Below are positions 24,223 to 37,128 of a stretch of DNA of 64,000 bases, piece after piece; position 1 is the stretch's first letter, and every line of letters begins with the position of its first letter. A program made the translations under genes and the position numbers. Source of the stretch: Strongyloides papillosus. Taxonomy: Eukaryota; Nematoda; Chromadorea; Rhabditida; Strongyloididae. Location: positions 930,001 to 994,000 of the forward strand of contig SRSI01000013.1 of the NCBI GenBank assembly GCA_005656395.1, in the 5' to 3' direction. A model generated the notes under the pieces. That model saw only the letters and a program-made list of their open reading frames with translations, ran no database searches and had not been told where the DNA came from.

Positions 24223-26085
24223 TTATTTCAAGTCAAATAATTCAATTAAAAGAGGATCCAAATCATTGATTGTTAATAAACTATAAATACTTATTAATCC
24301 TTTATTTAACTCCTCAAGTTCATTTAACTTATTCATTAAATTATCAAATTCCTTTTGCGCTTCCTCCTCATTAGAACATTGATACACTATGTATTTTTTT
24401 AAAATATGTTTATAGACAAAGTTTGCTGCACTAATACCGCTAACATTTTGAATATTTAATCTTGATGGGTTAAATAAAATGATAACATTTAAAAGTAGCA
24501 TTACCTCTTCACTTTTACGCCACCTTTCATTGAATGACTCAAGGAACATTTTATGTTTCAGGTAGTATGATTGTTCAGTGGATTTCTTTAAAACATCAAT
24601 TTTAATCATGATATCTGTTGCACCTTGATAAGCATAATGTTTCCAACTTCCTTTTGTGGGATCATAAACCATTGCTCCACGAAGGATGAGAATTTCACTT
24701 GCACCACCTTTAACTAATGTCATTTGGTCATTTTCATTTAACTGTTTAAATAAACTTATCATCTTTGACATTTGAATAGTTCTTCTAAATGCTAAATTGG
24801 TAAATTCTACAATATCTTGTAATGAGAAGTCACTTGAACCTGATGATGGTGTAACATTTATAGGTTCTTTCATGATAGCATTACTTTTTATCAATTCTGA
24901 TAACAATTCCATCTCCCAATTTTCAAAATATCCAGCCATATTTGGTGTTGAATTACTACATGATAATATTGATGCTGGTGGTGAGATGTAAGGGGGTGCT
25001 CTCCTAAAGCAAGTATCATAGTAGTAAGGTTCATTTCCAAGTATACTTGATGGTTGTGAATCAAGTTGTAAAGGATTTGGAAAAAGTTCAGGTGTAAAAG
25101 GAGTGACAGGTAAATTTGATTTTGGTACATTGTTGAATGAAAATTGTTGTAGCTGATTTGATCCTGATGTCATTGATTTACTTACAAAAGTTTCTACATT
25201 ACTAGTATTAAGATAAGGCAATGGTAGATGAATATTATCAATAATTTTACTTGTATCATTATCATAAATGTTATTAGCCTTTGTAAATATAACATTACGA
25301 TAATAATCAACTTGAGACTGTTTTATCGTATTTGTGCCTGATGATGTAGTATTATTTTTTAAGTAGTCTTCATTGATAATGGTTTTTTCATTCTCCTCAT
25401 TTTGTACTTTTTTCATCTCATCAATAATTGGTGTTTTCGATAGTCCTTTCCTTATTTTACATGTCTCTAATTTTAAAATATTTGAAAATTTAGTATTTAC
25501 TGGATAAAAACCACACTGACAAGTGCATATGCATTCATTTAGTTGTCGTTGATAAAGTTGATCTTCTAGTTCTTTAATTTTATTTACTAAGTTAATGTAA
25601 TCGTTTTTTGGAAGTTCTATACTATCATGCTTAGTATCATCAATATTTTCATTTTCACTTACTTTTGCTTTTTTAGTTATGGTATATGATATATCAGAAC
25701 GCCTTTGACGCGTAATTTTAATATCACTATACTCATAATCTTTTAAAGCTTTTTTTGATTGTTGTTCTCTACTAATTATATCTTTTTTCATTCCCACATT
25801 AATACATTTTTGCAATCTACATGCTTGACAATTTTTTCTACTATTTATATTAATTATACAATTTCCTTGGAATGGACAGATTATAGTTGTTTTTCTTACA
25901 CTATTTCTCCTAAAAAATGCTTTACAACTTTCGCAACTTGTTACACCAAAATTTGTTCCTACAGCATTATCACCACAAACCTAATAAGATTAAATATAAA
26001 AAATTTTTTTATTACTTACAGCACATAATTTTAAATTAAAATTATTATATAAATTTGGTGTTTGTAATGATGATGTCATAGACAT
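24223..26085 (-). CDS. Nuclear hormone receptor, DAF-12/NHR-8 type
   Basis: The exons on the minus strand are 26085..26020 and 25980..24223 (39-nt intron, phase 0), giving 607 residues. The DNA-binding domain spans 21-86 with all eight zinc-binding cysteines. Its P-box reads CESCKAFFRR, the distinctive version of the DAF-12/NHR-8/NHR-48 and HR96 group, followed by CQACRLQKCINVGMKK. A long Ser/Thr/Asn-rich hinge follows, then a ligand-binding domain from about residue 415 (GASEILILRGAMVYD region) ending in a helix-12/AF-2 motif DPLLIELFDL. Receptors of this group bind steroid-like ligands and control dauer or infective-larva development (DAF-12) or sterol and xenobiotic metabolism (NHR-8). The sequence alone does not decide which orthologue this is. 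Its stop lies 106 bp from that of the convergent eight-cysteine gene. Confidence 0.93.
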
Positions 26086-27217
26086 TTTATATATGTTATT
26101 GTTTCAATTTTTAGATATAAATTTTCTAAAAAAATATATAATAAATACACAATATAATTAAGACATTAAAAATATATCATCTTAACATATAATTATTCAT
26201 TTTTATTGGTAAACCAAAGAAGATAACAATTTACCTTTTATCAAAGGAAATATCATCTTTGTCAATGAATTTTTGCCTCTATTACCATGTCAGTCAGCTT
26301 CAATATAAAATCACCACTCGAAATTATGATTAATTTTTATATTTGATAAGAATAAGTAATGTGAAATTTATCATTTTAGAATGTTTTCAATAATATAAGT
26401 TACCTTTTTTTGCTAATATTATACAAATAAATGATTAAAGATAATATTTTTCATATTTCCAAAATTATATAATAATAGATATAGTCAAATTATTGATGAT
26501 TTTAAAGAAAGCACTAAAATTACAAAAAAAATTGTTTATGCAAAAAAATAGACAAATGATGGGTATCATTAATTTTGTTGTTAATGTGAGTTGATTTATT
26601 TTTATAACTTATTTTTAGTATGTTATTATTGTTAATTACTTTACACATTCTCATATCTGATGTATTATTGCAATCTAGACATCTAATTTTTCCTTTTATG
26701 ATGTACATTATGTCGTTTCACTAAAAAAACTATTGGTTTACTTTTAATGGGGAACTTTGAAAACATTGGTGTGTCATTGCTAATTAAATGTGGTAGAGTT
26801 ATTGAAATTAAACTATTATTGAGAAATTAATTCTTGAAATGAAAATCAATACAAAATTTGTGCATATGTTTTATATCAACTTATATTCAAAATACATATA
26901 TTGGTGGTACTAAATTATTATTATTATATTCTTTTGGAGTAAAGAGTATTAGTTTGAGTTCTAAGAATATCGTCACTTTTCGTAGAAATATTAATTTAAT
27001 AAATTTAAATAATCATTTGTTACAATATTTTTATATAAAAATGGCATTTCGTTTGTTTTAATATGTATATAAATATTAACCAATGTATATCCCTTCTTTG
27101 TCGGAAAATACTTTTCATTATATAATTAAAAAAGTTTTTAGAATAAAATTTCATTCTATTTATTTTTTTTAGCAATAAAATATAAATATATAACATAAGA
27201 AATTTTTTTAATTCAAG
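26086..27217. other. Intergenic between divergent NHR and ucp-4 genes
   Basis: It holds the upstream regions of both genes. A minus-strand ORF at 26708-26520 begins 12 bases after a good T-rich acceptor and has several cysteines at first (RCLDC..MRMCK), but it soon becomes low-complexity and I found no second exon. It is not called as a gene. Confidence 0.4.
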
Positions 27218-28351
27218 ATGTCTTGTAGTACTATAAAAAAAGAGGAAATACAAAAACATCCGTATGAAAATATAAAGAATGTTGTATTAAAGTATGTTTT
27301 ATCATGCACTGCAGCAACAGCAGCAGAAACAGGTAAGAGATGACGGTACGTCTATCGCAATATTAAAAACAACAAATATTTATATTTTTTTCAGTAACCT
27401 ACCCTCTAGATGTTACAAAAACTAGACTACAAATATCTCATGATGGCAAATCAGTTATACAAAAGCCTAAAGGAATGATTAAAATGTCAATGTTTATTGC
27501 TAAAACTGAAGGTATAATGTCACTATGGAGAGGAGTAACTCCAGCAATTTATAGACACTATATTTATACGGGAATTAGAATGGGAACATATGAAAATATA
27601 AGAAATTGGTGGAATGAAAAATATGGTAATGTTCGACCATTTGGAACATTACAAGCAATGTTTTGTGGTTTAGTATCAGGAGCGATCGCACAATTTGCTG
27701 CCAGTCCAATGGATTTAGTTAAAGTTCAAATGCAAGTTGAGGGATTAAGAAGACTACAAAATTTACCTACACGTTACCATAGTACATGGCAAGCATCAAA
27801 ATCGCTATACAGAAGTCAGGGTTTTTTTGGTTTATGGATTGGTTGGGTACCAAACTGTCAAAGAGCTGCCTTATTAAATATGGCAGATTTAGCAACATAC
27901 GATACTGTTAAACATTGGCTTTTAAAACATACTAATTTAATTGACAATTGGTTTACACATGCTACAGCAAGTGCTTGTGCTGGTTTATCTGCAGCAATTG
28001 TTTCTGTACCAAGTGATGTTGTTAAAACAAGAATGATGGATCAAATTCGTCATATATTAGATGGTAAACAGTAAGTTTTTATTGTTAGAAAATACTAGAA
28101 TGTTAAAATGCCTCTTTATAGAGATGGACACGCCTACAAAGGATCAATAGACTGCCTTATGAAGATCGTAAAAACTGAAGGTTTTTGGGCTTTATATAGA
28201 GGATTTATTCCTACTTATATTCGCATGGTAAGTAATTCTTAAGTAAAAACTTTTTAATAATAATTAATCCATTTTTTAGGCACCATGGTCTCTGACCTTC
28301 TGGATATGCTATGAAGAGATTCGCAAGTTAACTGGAGCACCAAGTTTTTAG
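27218..28351 (+). CDS. ucp-4: Mitochondrial uncoupling protein 4-like carrier
   Basis: The exons are 27218..27332, 27395..28070, 28122..28227 and 28280..28351, encoding 322 residues, the size of animal UCP4. It is an SLC25-type inner-membrane carrier with three repeats, each bearing the carrier signature: YPLDVTKTRL, SPMDLVKVQM and VPSDVVKTRM. The segment GLWIGWVPNCQRAALLNMAD and the end APWSLTFWICYEEIRKLTG are very close to UCP4 rather than to other carriers. UCP4 is linked to mild uncoupling and, in C. elegans, to succinate uptake and complex II respiration. An AATAAA polyadenylation signal follows at 28430-28435. All key proline, acidic and basic signature residues are present, so it should be functional. 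Confidence 0.96.
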
Positions 28352-29338
28352 AATTAGTGACAAAAAGTTTTATAGTCATTCGAATTTTTTTAATTCTTTA
28401 TTTAAAATAATTAGTTAACTAATTACTCTAATAAATAAAATTTTAATTACATTTTAGGTAATGAAAATTTTATACATTAAAAAATATACATGTTTAATTT
28501 CCTATTATTTTCAAATTTCTTCATTTATTAAAACTTTTTCCGATGTAATTTTTGATAATTATTTGTAACTTGTTAAATTATTTTAAGAAGTACTAAAATA
28601 GTTGTTTTAATAATATATTGAAGTATCAAAATTTAATAGTCAAGAGGCGGTGTATCTTATCAAAATTTAAGCTTCTCAAGAGCTTATTCTTACCTTCAGT
28701 TAATCAAAAAGTCGTAAATGTGTTATAAAAATTTTGTTAAATTTTCATTAGAAAATGTTAAAGTAATAAAATATTTTTATTTCATCAAAAAGATTCTTAT
28801 ATCTAAGAATTATTAGGAAATTTCCAATTGGTTTAGATTGTCAACTGATGATAAGACCTCCCTATTAATAACTTTACTACCTATTTAACAAATCTTCATA
28901 TGTATATGATATGATAAATTTTTATGTTACATATAATTATTGTTGTAAAAAAATTATCATCATAGTACATTTGTATCTACTTTTGTTAAAAAAGTTTTAA
29001 AATCAAAAGATTATTTATAGATTACAACATAAATTATTACAATGTTCATTTTAAATTTTTCTGCTAGAAAATGCTAAATTTTTATTAAAAAGATTTTTAA
29101 CAATCATTTAACACTAGTGATGTTTTTACATATTTATATTGAATAATATTATAAATGATTGTCTATTTCAATTATAAATAATATATTTTGATATTTTAAA
29201 AAAATGTATATAGAAAAATTCTTTTGTTTGTATATTAAAATAATTTTTAATCATTTAACATATATAGAATACCATTATTCTACTAATATATGTATATTTT
29301 CTAGATATATCAAATATCACTACACTATCAGAGGAAAG
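28352..29338. other. Intergenic, about 1 kb
   Basis: Contains the ucp-4 3' UTR and the upstream region of adenosine kinase. A TTTCTAG acceptor about 35 bp before the adenosine kinase ATG could be a splice-leader site. Nothing else is supported. Confidence 0.5.
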
Positions 29339-30376
29339 ATGGTTAATAAAAATGTTGATGAAGGAATTCTTCTTGGAATGGGAAATCCACTGCTAGATAT
29401 TCAAACAACAGTTACTAAGGAATTTTTAGATAAACATGGTTTAAAAGAGAATGATGCTATTTTGGCTGATGACAGTCATTTACCACTATTTGAAGAGTTA
29501 CTCTCATTAAAAGATATAGAATTTATTCCTGGTGGAGCAACACAAAATGCCCTTCGTGTTTGCCAATGGATTATTCAAAAACCAAATACTTGTACATTTT
29601 TTGGTGCTGTTGGTGATGATAAGTATGGGAGAACATTAAAAGAAAAAGCTGCATTAGCTGGAGTTAATGCTAAATATCAATTAAACCCATCTGTCAAGAC
29701 AGGTACTTGTGCTGCATTAATTAATGGTACCAATAGATCACTTGCAGCTCATTTAGCTGCAGCAAATACATTTAACATTAATCATTTTGATGAGCAATCT
29801 AATGTTGAGTTAGTTAACAAAGCTAAATACTTTTATATTTCTGGATTTTTTTTAACTGTTTGCCCACCAGCTATTCAATACGTTGCTAAGCATGCTGCTG
29901 AGGAGGGTAAAACGTTTATGATGAATCTTGCTGCACCATTTATTTGTCAATTCTTTAAAGATCCATTAAACGAGGCATTACCATATGTCGATATATTATT
30001 TGGTAATGAAAGTGAAGCTGAAAGCTACGCAGAGGCAAATAATTTTAATACAAAAGATATTAAAGAAATTGTTCTTAAATTAGCATCATTACCTAAAATT
30101 AATACTAAAAAACCGAGGATTGTCGTGATAACTCAAGGAGATAAATCAACAATTGTTGCAAATAATGGTGTTATCACAGAGTATTCTGTTGATAGGTTAC
30201 CAGAAGAGAAGTTAGTTGATACAAACGGTGCTGGCGATGCATTTTGTGGTGGGTTTCTTGCTCAATTGATACAGGGAAAATCATTTGATGAATGTATCAA
30301 ATGTGCTAATTATGCTGCAAGTATAATCATTCAACAGCATGGTTGTACATTCCCTAAGACATGTGAATATCACTAG
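29339..30376 (+). CDS. Adenosine kinase
   Basis: A single exon encoding 345 residues, the family's usual length. It phosphorylates adenosine to AMP using ATP (purine salvage) and is a member of the PfkB/ribokinase fold. The N-terminal substrate-site motif GMGNPLLDI, the IEFIPGGATQNALR segment and the anion-hole/catalytic motif DTNGAGDAF (D294 to F302, catalytic base D300) are intact. I chose the ATG at 29339 because the family starts close to this point. An in-frame ATG 45 codons upstream would add a low-complexity Tyr/Ile stretch that reads across a TTTCTAG acceptor. The lack of introns is unusual among neighbours. Purine salvage matters to nematodes, which commonly lack complete de novo purine synthesis; that is family knowledge, not seen here. 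Confidence 0.96.
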   Translation: MVNKNVDEGILLGMGNPLLDIQTTVTKEFLDKHGLKENDAILADDSHLPLFEELLSLKDIEFIPGGATQNALRVCQWIIQKPNTCTFFGAVGDDKYGRTLKEKAALAGVNAKYQLNPSVKTGTCAALINGTNRSLAAHLAAANTFNINHFDEQSNVELVNKAKYFYISGFFLTVCPPAIQYVAKHAAEEGKTFMMNLAAPFICQFFKDPLNEALPYVDILFGNESEAESYAEANNFNTKDIKEIVLKLASLPKINTKKPRIVVITQGDKSTIVANNGVITEYSVDRLPEEKLVDTNGAGDAFCGGFLAQLIQGKSFDECIKCANYAASIIIQQHGCTFPKTCEYH

Positions 30377-33300
30377 TGATTATTATATTATCTTTTTATT
30401 AATATTTTTAATTTTATAATGTTTACAGTTATAAAATATTAACAGGTTTCAATTTTCATTCTATTGTTTATTTTTCTCATAAAAGCTAATATAGTTCCAA
30501 TTCATAAAATATAAACATAAAACCAATATATTTCTTCTTTTAAAATATAAATTTTATTAATTTAAAAAGAAATTTTTATTAATAATATTATCTTAAATAA
30601 AAAAAGGTCATAAATTCAGATTGCTTTTATTTATATATTTTTTTGTCTCTATAATAATTTAATAGTTACAAAATGTCTATTTTTTTGTTAATACAAAATG
30701 TTTATATATTGATTAAAATTCTTTTATATTTTTAAATCTATTTATTTTAAGGAAAAAACTTTCTATGATTTGAAAAAAAACTATTAGTAGTGTGAAGATT
30801 TTAATAAACTATTATTTTAACTAAGTTAACTTTAGAAATTGTTAATGAAAAGAAGAAATATAAACATTTATCAAAAATATCACACAATCATATCTATAAT
30901 TTATATAAACATCTTTTGTTTCATAAATATAGTTTATTTCATTGATTCTACATTATTTCGAAAAATTATTAATAGCTACTCTTCATTTATCATAAATATA
31001 TAAAAATTTATTTGCACTTAAATTATTTCAATAAGATTTTATTTTATCAAGAAATTATGATATTTGATCATAAATTTTATTTCTATAGTTTTTTATTGAT
31101 ATCATTAAGTATAAATACTATTATTATTAGGGAAAAATTGAATGATTGGTTATTTTTTTCCAAAGTAATATATTATATGAATAATCTTTAAAATATTTTC
31201 AAGAATACTTATTTTCTATCACCTTATAATATGTTTTATATATTTGATCATTGCCATACTACAAACAATATCTACACAATTTTTAAAAAAAGTTTATTTG
31301 AACGAATGTTATCATAAAAGAGAGGCATTATAATGCAAGTATCATTGTATAGTCAATCACATTTAATCCATCATTCTTAATATTAAAAGGTTAAAGGTAC
31401 CAAAAATTATTTCTTTTTCGCAGCATCCAAGTCCCAATAATCAATATTTATAATAACATTAGAACATTTTAAAAAGTCAATTATTTAACTTAATTTTTAT
31501 TTTTTACTTTTCTTTTTAAGTATCTTTCTGTAACAAAGATAAATTTATATATTCTTTATTATATATAAAGAGTAAATATAATTCTAAATTTTTAAAAAGC
31601 TTAAATTCTTTATTTTTAAATTTTTTTCTAAAAGTAAATTCAATTTTTACGAAAATTTAAAAAAATTTTTTTCTATAAACATTTTATTTTTATCTATAAA
31701 TACAAAAAATCCATTGATGAATGTGGTAGTTAGAAATCTAAGTTTCTTATCAATGAAAAGATAATTTTAAATTATCAAATTTAAGGTAAAATCAATTAAT
31801 AATATATCAGTACATATAAAATATTATATGTTCTACCCTAATTTTTGGGTTTTTTATAATTATTACATTTATTGATAGAAAAACAGTTATTGATAAAAAT
31901 AGGTCTCACATGAATATACTTTTGACAAAAATTATTTTTATTATTGATATTTTTGAGAATAATTATTAATTTAAAAATATATTCATAATTACATTCTAAA
32001 ACATATGCTTACGAACAGTTATTTTTAAAGCAATAAACATTTATTTTTTGGTACTTTTGTTATAAATCTTAACAAAGTTAATTACACTACCTAATTTTAA
32101 AATGGCTAATTACAATAATTTAAATTTATATCCATATATAAAATTGTTAATAAACAACTTTGCAAACAAATAATTAGCTTAATTTTTTTTACCATAAACT
32201 TTGAAATAACCCTGACCCAAACAGAAACGTGGAAGGAATTTAGAGATTTTTAAAAATAATAATAAATATGAAAGCAGAAAAAAACATAATTCCTTAATTA
32301 CCAATAATGTATTTTGTAAAGAATATTGATAATTTATGTCATATTTTAATTAATTATATAGAGAAATATATCTTTATATTCGTTTTAGATGTTTCACCTC
32401 CAGAATTTTAAAATACACCAAAAGTAGGGGAATAGGGAAGTGATAGAATGATATCATCTTAATAATAACATTATATGTCCTAATTAAAAATGCTATATAA
32501 TAAGTACATTTTAAATATGACTCCATTCACAGTTATTTCTCATAAAATCCAAAATTCATATCACTGATGTCATTAAATGTTACGTTTCTTAATAAGTTGA
32601 CAAAAATTTCTACCGAAATAATTTTGACAATTTTTTACCAAAAAATATCATCATACCCTTAGGATGTTTTTTAATGATATTTAATGTATATGATATATAC
32701 AAGTCTTTATTATATAAATATCTTTAACAAATGAATATTATCTCTAATATATTTAACCTTATTACTTTAATGATATATCAAAATTCCTGTCTTATTTTTT
32801 CTTTTATCTTTCTTTTTCCTAAAGAATTAGATACACTTTATAAATTCTTAATTTTTTTAAAAACAAAATATTGTAATTCTTTAAAATAACTTCATTCTTA
32901 ACTATTACATATTTTTAATTAGAACTTTTATCTCAATTTAAACAGATAATAAAAACTTTCTTTACCATCAAATCTAGAAAATACTTTTATTATAGATAAA
33001 TTTAACGATTTAATTTCCATATTTATATAGGATCAAACTATAGAAGATACAAATAATTATGATTAAGTAATTTCATAAAGATTTTTTTTAAAAATTACCA
33101 TTGCCCTATAATTTAATATTTTTGTCAAAAAAAGACAGATATATGATAAATATTCTAGGATAAAGAAATATATCTACATCCTTATATTTAATTTGTTAGT
33201 TAAAAAGATATTATGTCATTTTAATATCCTTTTGACGAAAAAAAGCTTTTTTTTAAGATAAATAAATTTTAATTATGCCATATTTATTTCACTCATAGTT

Positions 33301-35975
33301 GCATAATCTTTAATCTACCAAATAAAAACAATATTTTCATACGAAAAAAAAGTGGTTTGTTTTTTAATCTATTTGATGTTGTTGAAAAAAGATAAACTTT
33401 AAAAGTTGGATAAAGTATGAAAACTAAAAATTAATATTTTTCCTGTGGTTTATATTTATTAAATGTGAGAACAAAAATTTATTTGAAATGTTTTATATGC
33501 TATTTTGTTTAGATGAAAATAAAAATATATTCATATTATAATATTTTAATTAATGTAAGGAATGCCAAATATTTGTCGGTATACACTTCGACGTGATTAT
33601 AATTCATCGTTTAATTGAGTTATATTTTTATCTAAAAAATTTTATTTTATTAAAAACTTCTTACTAAAATAATGTGTTGATATAATAATTTTTACAATAT
33701 TACTCTTTTTTATAATAAAAAATTTCTTGCATTTTTGTAAATTCAACATAGAGATATCAAAAATTGAAACAATAATATCTTCTTTTTTCAACTATCGTTA
33801 TATTTTATTAATATAAATTAATAAAAATAATTTAATATACTAAAAATTTGATACTTTAATTGCAAATATTTTATCCTACTGTTTTTTTCGTATTATAGTA
33901 TACCTTATTTTGTTAGAAACAAATTAGATGACATAAATAAATGATAGTCATAGAGATATAGTTATTTAGTTAAATTGTTTTAAAAAAATACATTATCCTT
34001 TATTATATAAAATTATATCCTTTAGAAATATTTTCATAAAAAGTTAAAAAGTATGTTTTATTGTTCTAGTAACTAAAGATTAATAATGATTTTTAATAAG
34101 GAAATAACGTATAATTTCAATAATTCCATACACTTTTTACATATCAAACTTACATTTCCTGGATTCCCTAAATATATCATAACATTATAATAAAATGTCA
34201 CTAAAATTTGTTTTAAGTTCATTTTATAGTTACTAATCTTATCTTAAACAGACTAAAAATTTTTATATTAAAATAAAGTTATCATTTTATTAATTAACAA
34301 AATTTTTCTTTTCAAAGTTCATTTTTTTACTTAATGTTTGCCGAATAGGAATGTTCTACATTCCCGGTCATATTAATATGAATGAAATTTGATTATAATT
34401 TGATGTGACTGTCGCAATAAATTATTAAACGACGTATCTATACGTCTTTTTAAAATTGTTTTAAGTGTTAAACTTATAAAATATACATATGGATACATAC
34501 GCTTCATGTTGGAAGCTTCATTAACGCGTCACTAAATTTAGTTTGCCAAAAAAAAACTTGCGAATTTTTAGTTTTATAAATTATGGAATAAAATTATTTT
34601 TATCACGTTTACATTCTAAAATCCATTTTTTTTTCTATGAAAACTGAAATTTGTTTATGAAAGAAAAAAACAAAACTTTTAATAAAAAAATGTTATATTT
34701 ATTGGTAAAAGTTGTGGAAATTTTCATTGATATGTATTGTTGTAGTGTATTCAATAATCACCTTAATTTTGGTCTCATTTGTGTACCTTTTTTTTTCTGA
34801 TATGTATTATTAGAATGTTGAACATCTTTAATCCTTCTAATTCATTATCTAAAAATCGATATAAATTTTACAAGTACATCTAAAGTTTTTCTTTTCTGAA
34901 AGTATAAATATAAATGATACAAGTTAATGTATCATTTATTATAATTTTTATCTAAACAAGTTGTCCTTTTTTATTAAAAAAGTTGGGAAAAATCATTTGA
35001 ATAAAAAAAACAATCAATCTGTTAAATTATTATATATACTTGGGTTTATGTTCTTTTTAAATACCCCAACTTTTCTTAAACAATCATGCTTTAACTAAGC
35101 TTTTTTAATAGATATAATTAAATGTTTAATTTTTTATCAAAAAAATTATCACGCTTTGAAATATTGAAAAGAAAACTATATCTGACTAAATATATACAAT
35201 TCTATTTTTTTTAAATCTAACTGCATATATTTATTATAAAAAACATTTCTATCGGATAAAAAGATTTTTTCCATTCAATAAAACTCTTAATTCATTTTTA
35301 GATAATTTTAATCATCAAAAAATAATAACTTTTTAATATATCAAACATTTGTGATAAAAAATGTTCCAACGAAATTTTTGTTATATTATATAAACATTCA
35401 TTTTCTAATTTATACCAATGTATATATTTTTATTTTAAAACATCAAGAGATTATTTAATATAAAGTTTATTGTATAATGTAGAGAAAATAAATGAACATT
35501 CAATGATATAAGCTATTCAAATGTAGTTTTAAAAGTTTCAAAGTCTGTATATATAGATGTAATTTAAAAAGTAGAAGAAACACATAGACTACAAATTTTT
35601 TAGTTTGTTGTTTGTTTGAGTTTATACCACTCTCTATAGATATCATTCTTTTTATGTTTTTTTTAACCTGCTAAAAAGCATCTTCTATGTCATAATATAG
35701 AATATTTTACATCTAAATGAAATAACGAGTAGTACCAATATAGGAATACTAGTGTACTCTATATTATCCCCCTATTGCTTTTTAACTAGCACTCTTATAT
35801 AGGTATCGTTGATGGGAAGTGTTGTAATGTCTAACTGTGCTTTTCCTCTTTAAAATTGTTCTATTTTTTCAAATAATCTTTTCTATATATTGCTTGTTCA
35901 AGTATTATCTTTTTGACAATTTATTTTACCAAAATATAAACTTTTTTTATTTGATAAAATATTTTTAGGTTTGAT
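30377..35975. other. Gene-free stretch, 5.6 kb
   Basis: No ORF or exon set is convincing on either strand. The only structure I noted is a cluster of inverted repeats at 34348-34446. The right end, with a TTTTTAG acceptor just before 35976, leads into the orphan gene. Confidence 0.5.
34348..34446. repeat. Cluster of three short perfect inverted repeats
   Basis: A 7-bp stem with a 3-nt loop lies at 34348-34364 (GGAATGT/ACATTCC). A 12-bp palindrome CATATTAATATG follows at 34369-34380, and a 6-bp stem with a 4-nt loop at 34431-34446 (GACGTA/TACGTC) is followed at once by a T run. The first and last stems contain G and C where the surroundings have almost none. It could be a small noncoding RNA with a T-run end, a protein-binding region, or chance. 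Confidence 0.35.
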
Positions 35976-36472
35976 ATGGAGTCACATTTTACATCTAATA
36001 ATAATGATAACTCTACTAATGGTGATCGTCACTCCTTTGACAAAGGTATTAATTTAAATATAATATTTTTTTAATAAATAACCTTTTTTTATAGATGATG
36101 AATATAACAGTGCAAAAACATATTTTTTGGTAAGTGACGGAAATTTTAACAAATATCATAATAGGATATCAATTTTGTTTGTAGAATATTGTTAATTCAA
36201 TCATTGTTGCTGAGGGTGAATTGCTGCCAAGAAGTTTGAGAACAAGAAATCTAGAGGCTGATTTTGATCAATTATGGAGCCAATACATTTTAATAAAAGA
36301 GAAAAAAATTTCACTCACTGGAATATCTCCTGAAATTGATCAAAACAAAGAAAATGGAAAGATTCTTAGTACTCTATCATTACCATTTATACTTCCACAA
36401 CCTCATAATGAAAGCGCAACCGAATCTGTTTCAAGAAGACCATTTCATTGCAGTAATAACAACACTAAATAA
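35976..36472 (+). CDS. Orphan 130-residue protein
   Basis: There are three exons, 35976..36045, 36095..36129 and 36185..36472, with phases that fit and good GT..AG borders. The protein starts with an acidic, Asn-rich 25 residues. It then has one likely helical block (SAKTYFLNIVNSIIVAEGEL followed by PRSLRTRNLEADFDQLW) and ends in a Ser/Asn-rich tail. There is no signal peptide or membrane helix, so it is probably cytosolic or nuclear. I do not recognise the family. A T-rich AG acceptor lies seven bases before the ATG; it is either a splice-leader site or the edge of an exon extending an upstream coding part, so the N-terminus is uncertain. Confidence 0.65.
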
Positions 36473-37128
36473 GATTCGTTAGTTCGCAATTTTTTCTCAA
36501 AAACAAAAGATTTTAAGACAACTTTAAAAATCAATAAAAAAAAACACTAAACCTTATGTATTTTTGTGTATTTGGATAATTGAATCTTTTGAATATAACA
36601 GTAAGGTGGAAGTTGACTTGATATATCTATTTTCAAAAATATAATCACGTATTCTTTTTGTTTATTAAAAATTTTACTTATCCATTTTTATATAAATCTT
36701 TAAATATTTCTTATCATATATTTAAAGAAAATTAAAGTAACATATTTCACTATACATGGTTATTTATATATTTACAAAAAATTATATCTATTTTTAAAGT
36801 CAATATGTTGAATTTGAAACAAAAATGAAACTTTTAAAGAACCAATACGAGCACGTGAAATGTTGCAGTAAAAACTGTTTTTTCTATAAAAATAATCCAA
36901 TGAAACATGCAAAACCTGTATTAAAAAAATGTTTATAAAATTTAATACCATTTAAAATAGTAATACTTCCTTTATTTATAAAGTTTATAATTTTTTTATG
37001 TTAAAATTCTGTTTTTTATAAAAAATTTTTATATCAACAAATTATTTTTACTTGTCCATTTAAAAATAATAATTTGACTTCCTTCACATATAAATAGTTT
37101 TAAGGTTGGTTTTTTTCATTAGTTCAAA
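36473..37128. other. Intergenic, 0.65 kb
   Basis: Carries the 3' UTR of the orphan gene and the promoter of the small peptide gene. No other feature is supported. Confidence 0.5.
37089..37096 (+). promoter_or_regulatory. TATA box of the small peptide gene
   Basis: TATAAATA lies 33-40 bp upstream of the ATG at 37129, leaving only a very short leader. It supports the small ORF being a real gene. Confidence 0.45.

Noticed and set aside
26520..26708. Minus-strand ORF with a cysteine-containing start and good upstream acceptor
   Set aside because: Only the first 23 codons look protein-like; no second exon was found, so it is not called as a gene.
29204..29338. 45-codon N-terminal extension of adenosine kinase
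   Set aside because: Low-complexity Tyr/Ile-rich, outside the usual family start, and it crosses a TTTCTAG acceptor. The ATG at 29339 fits the family better.
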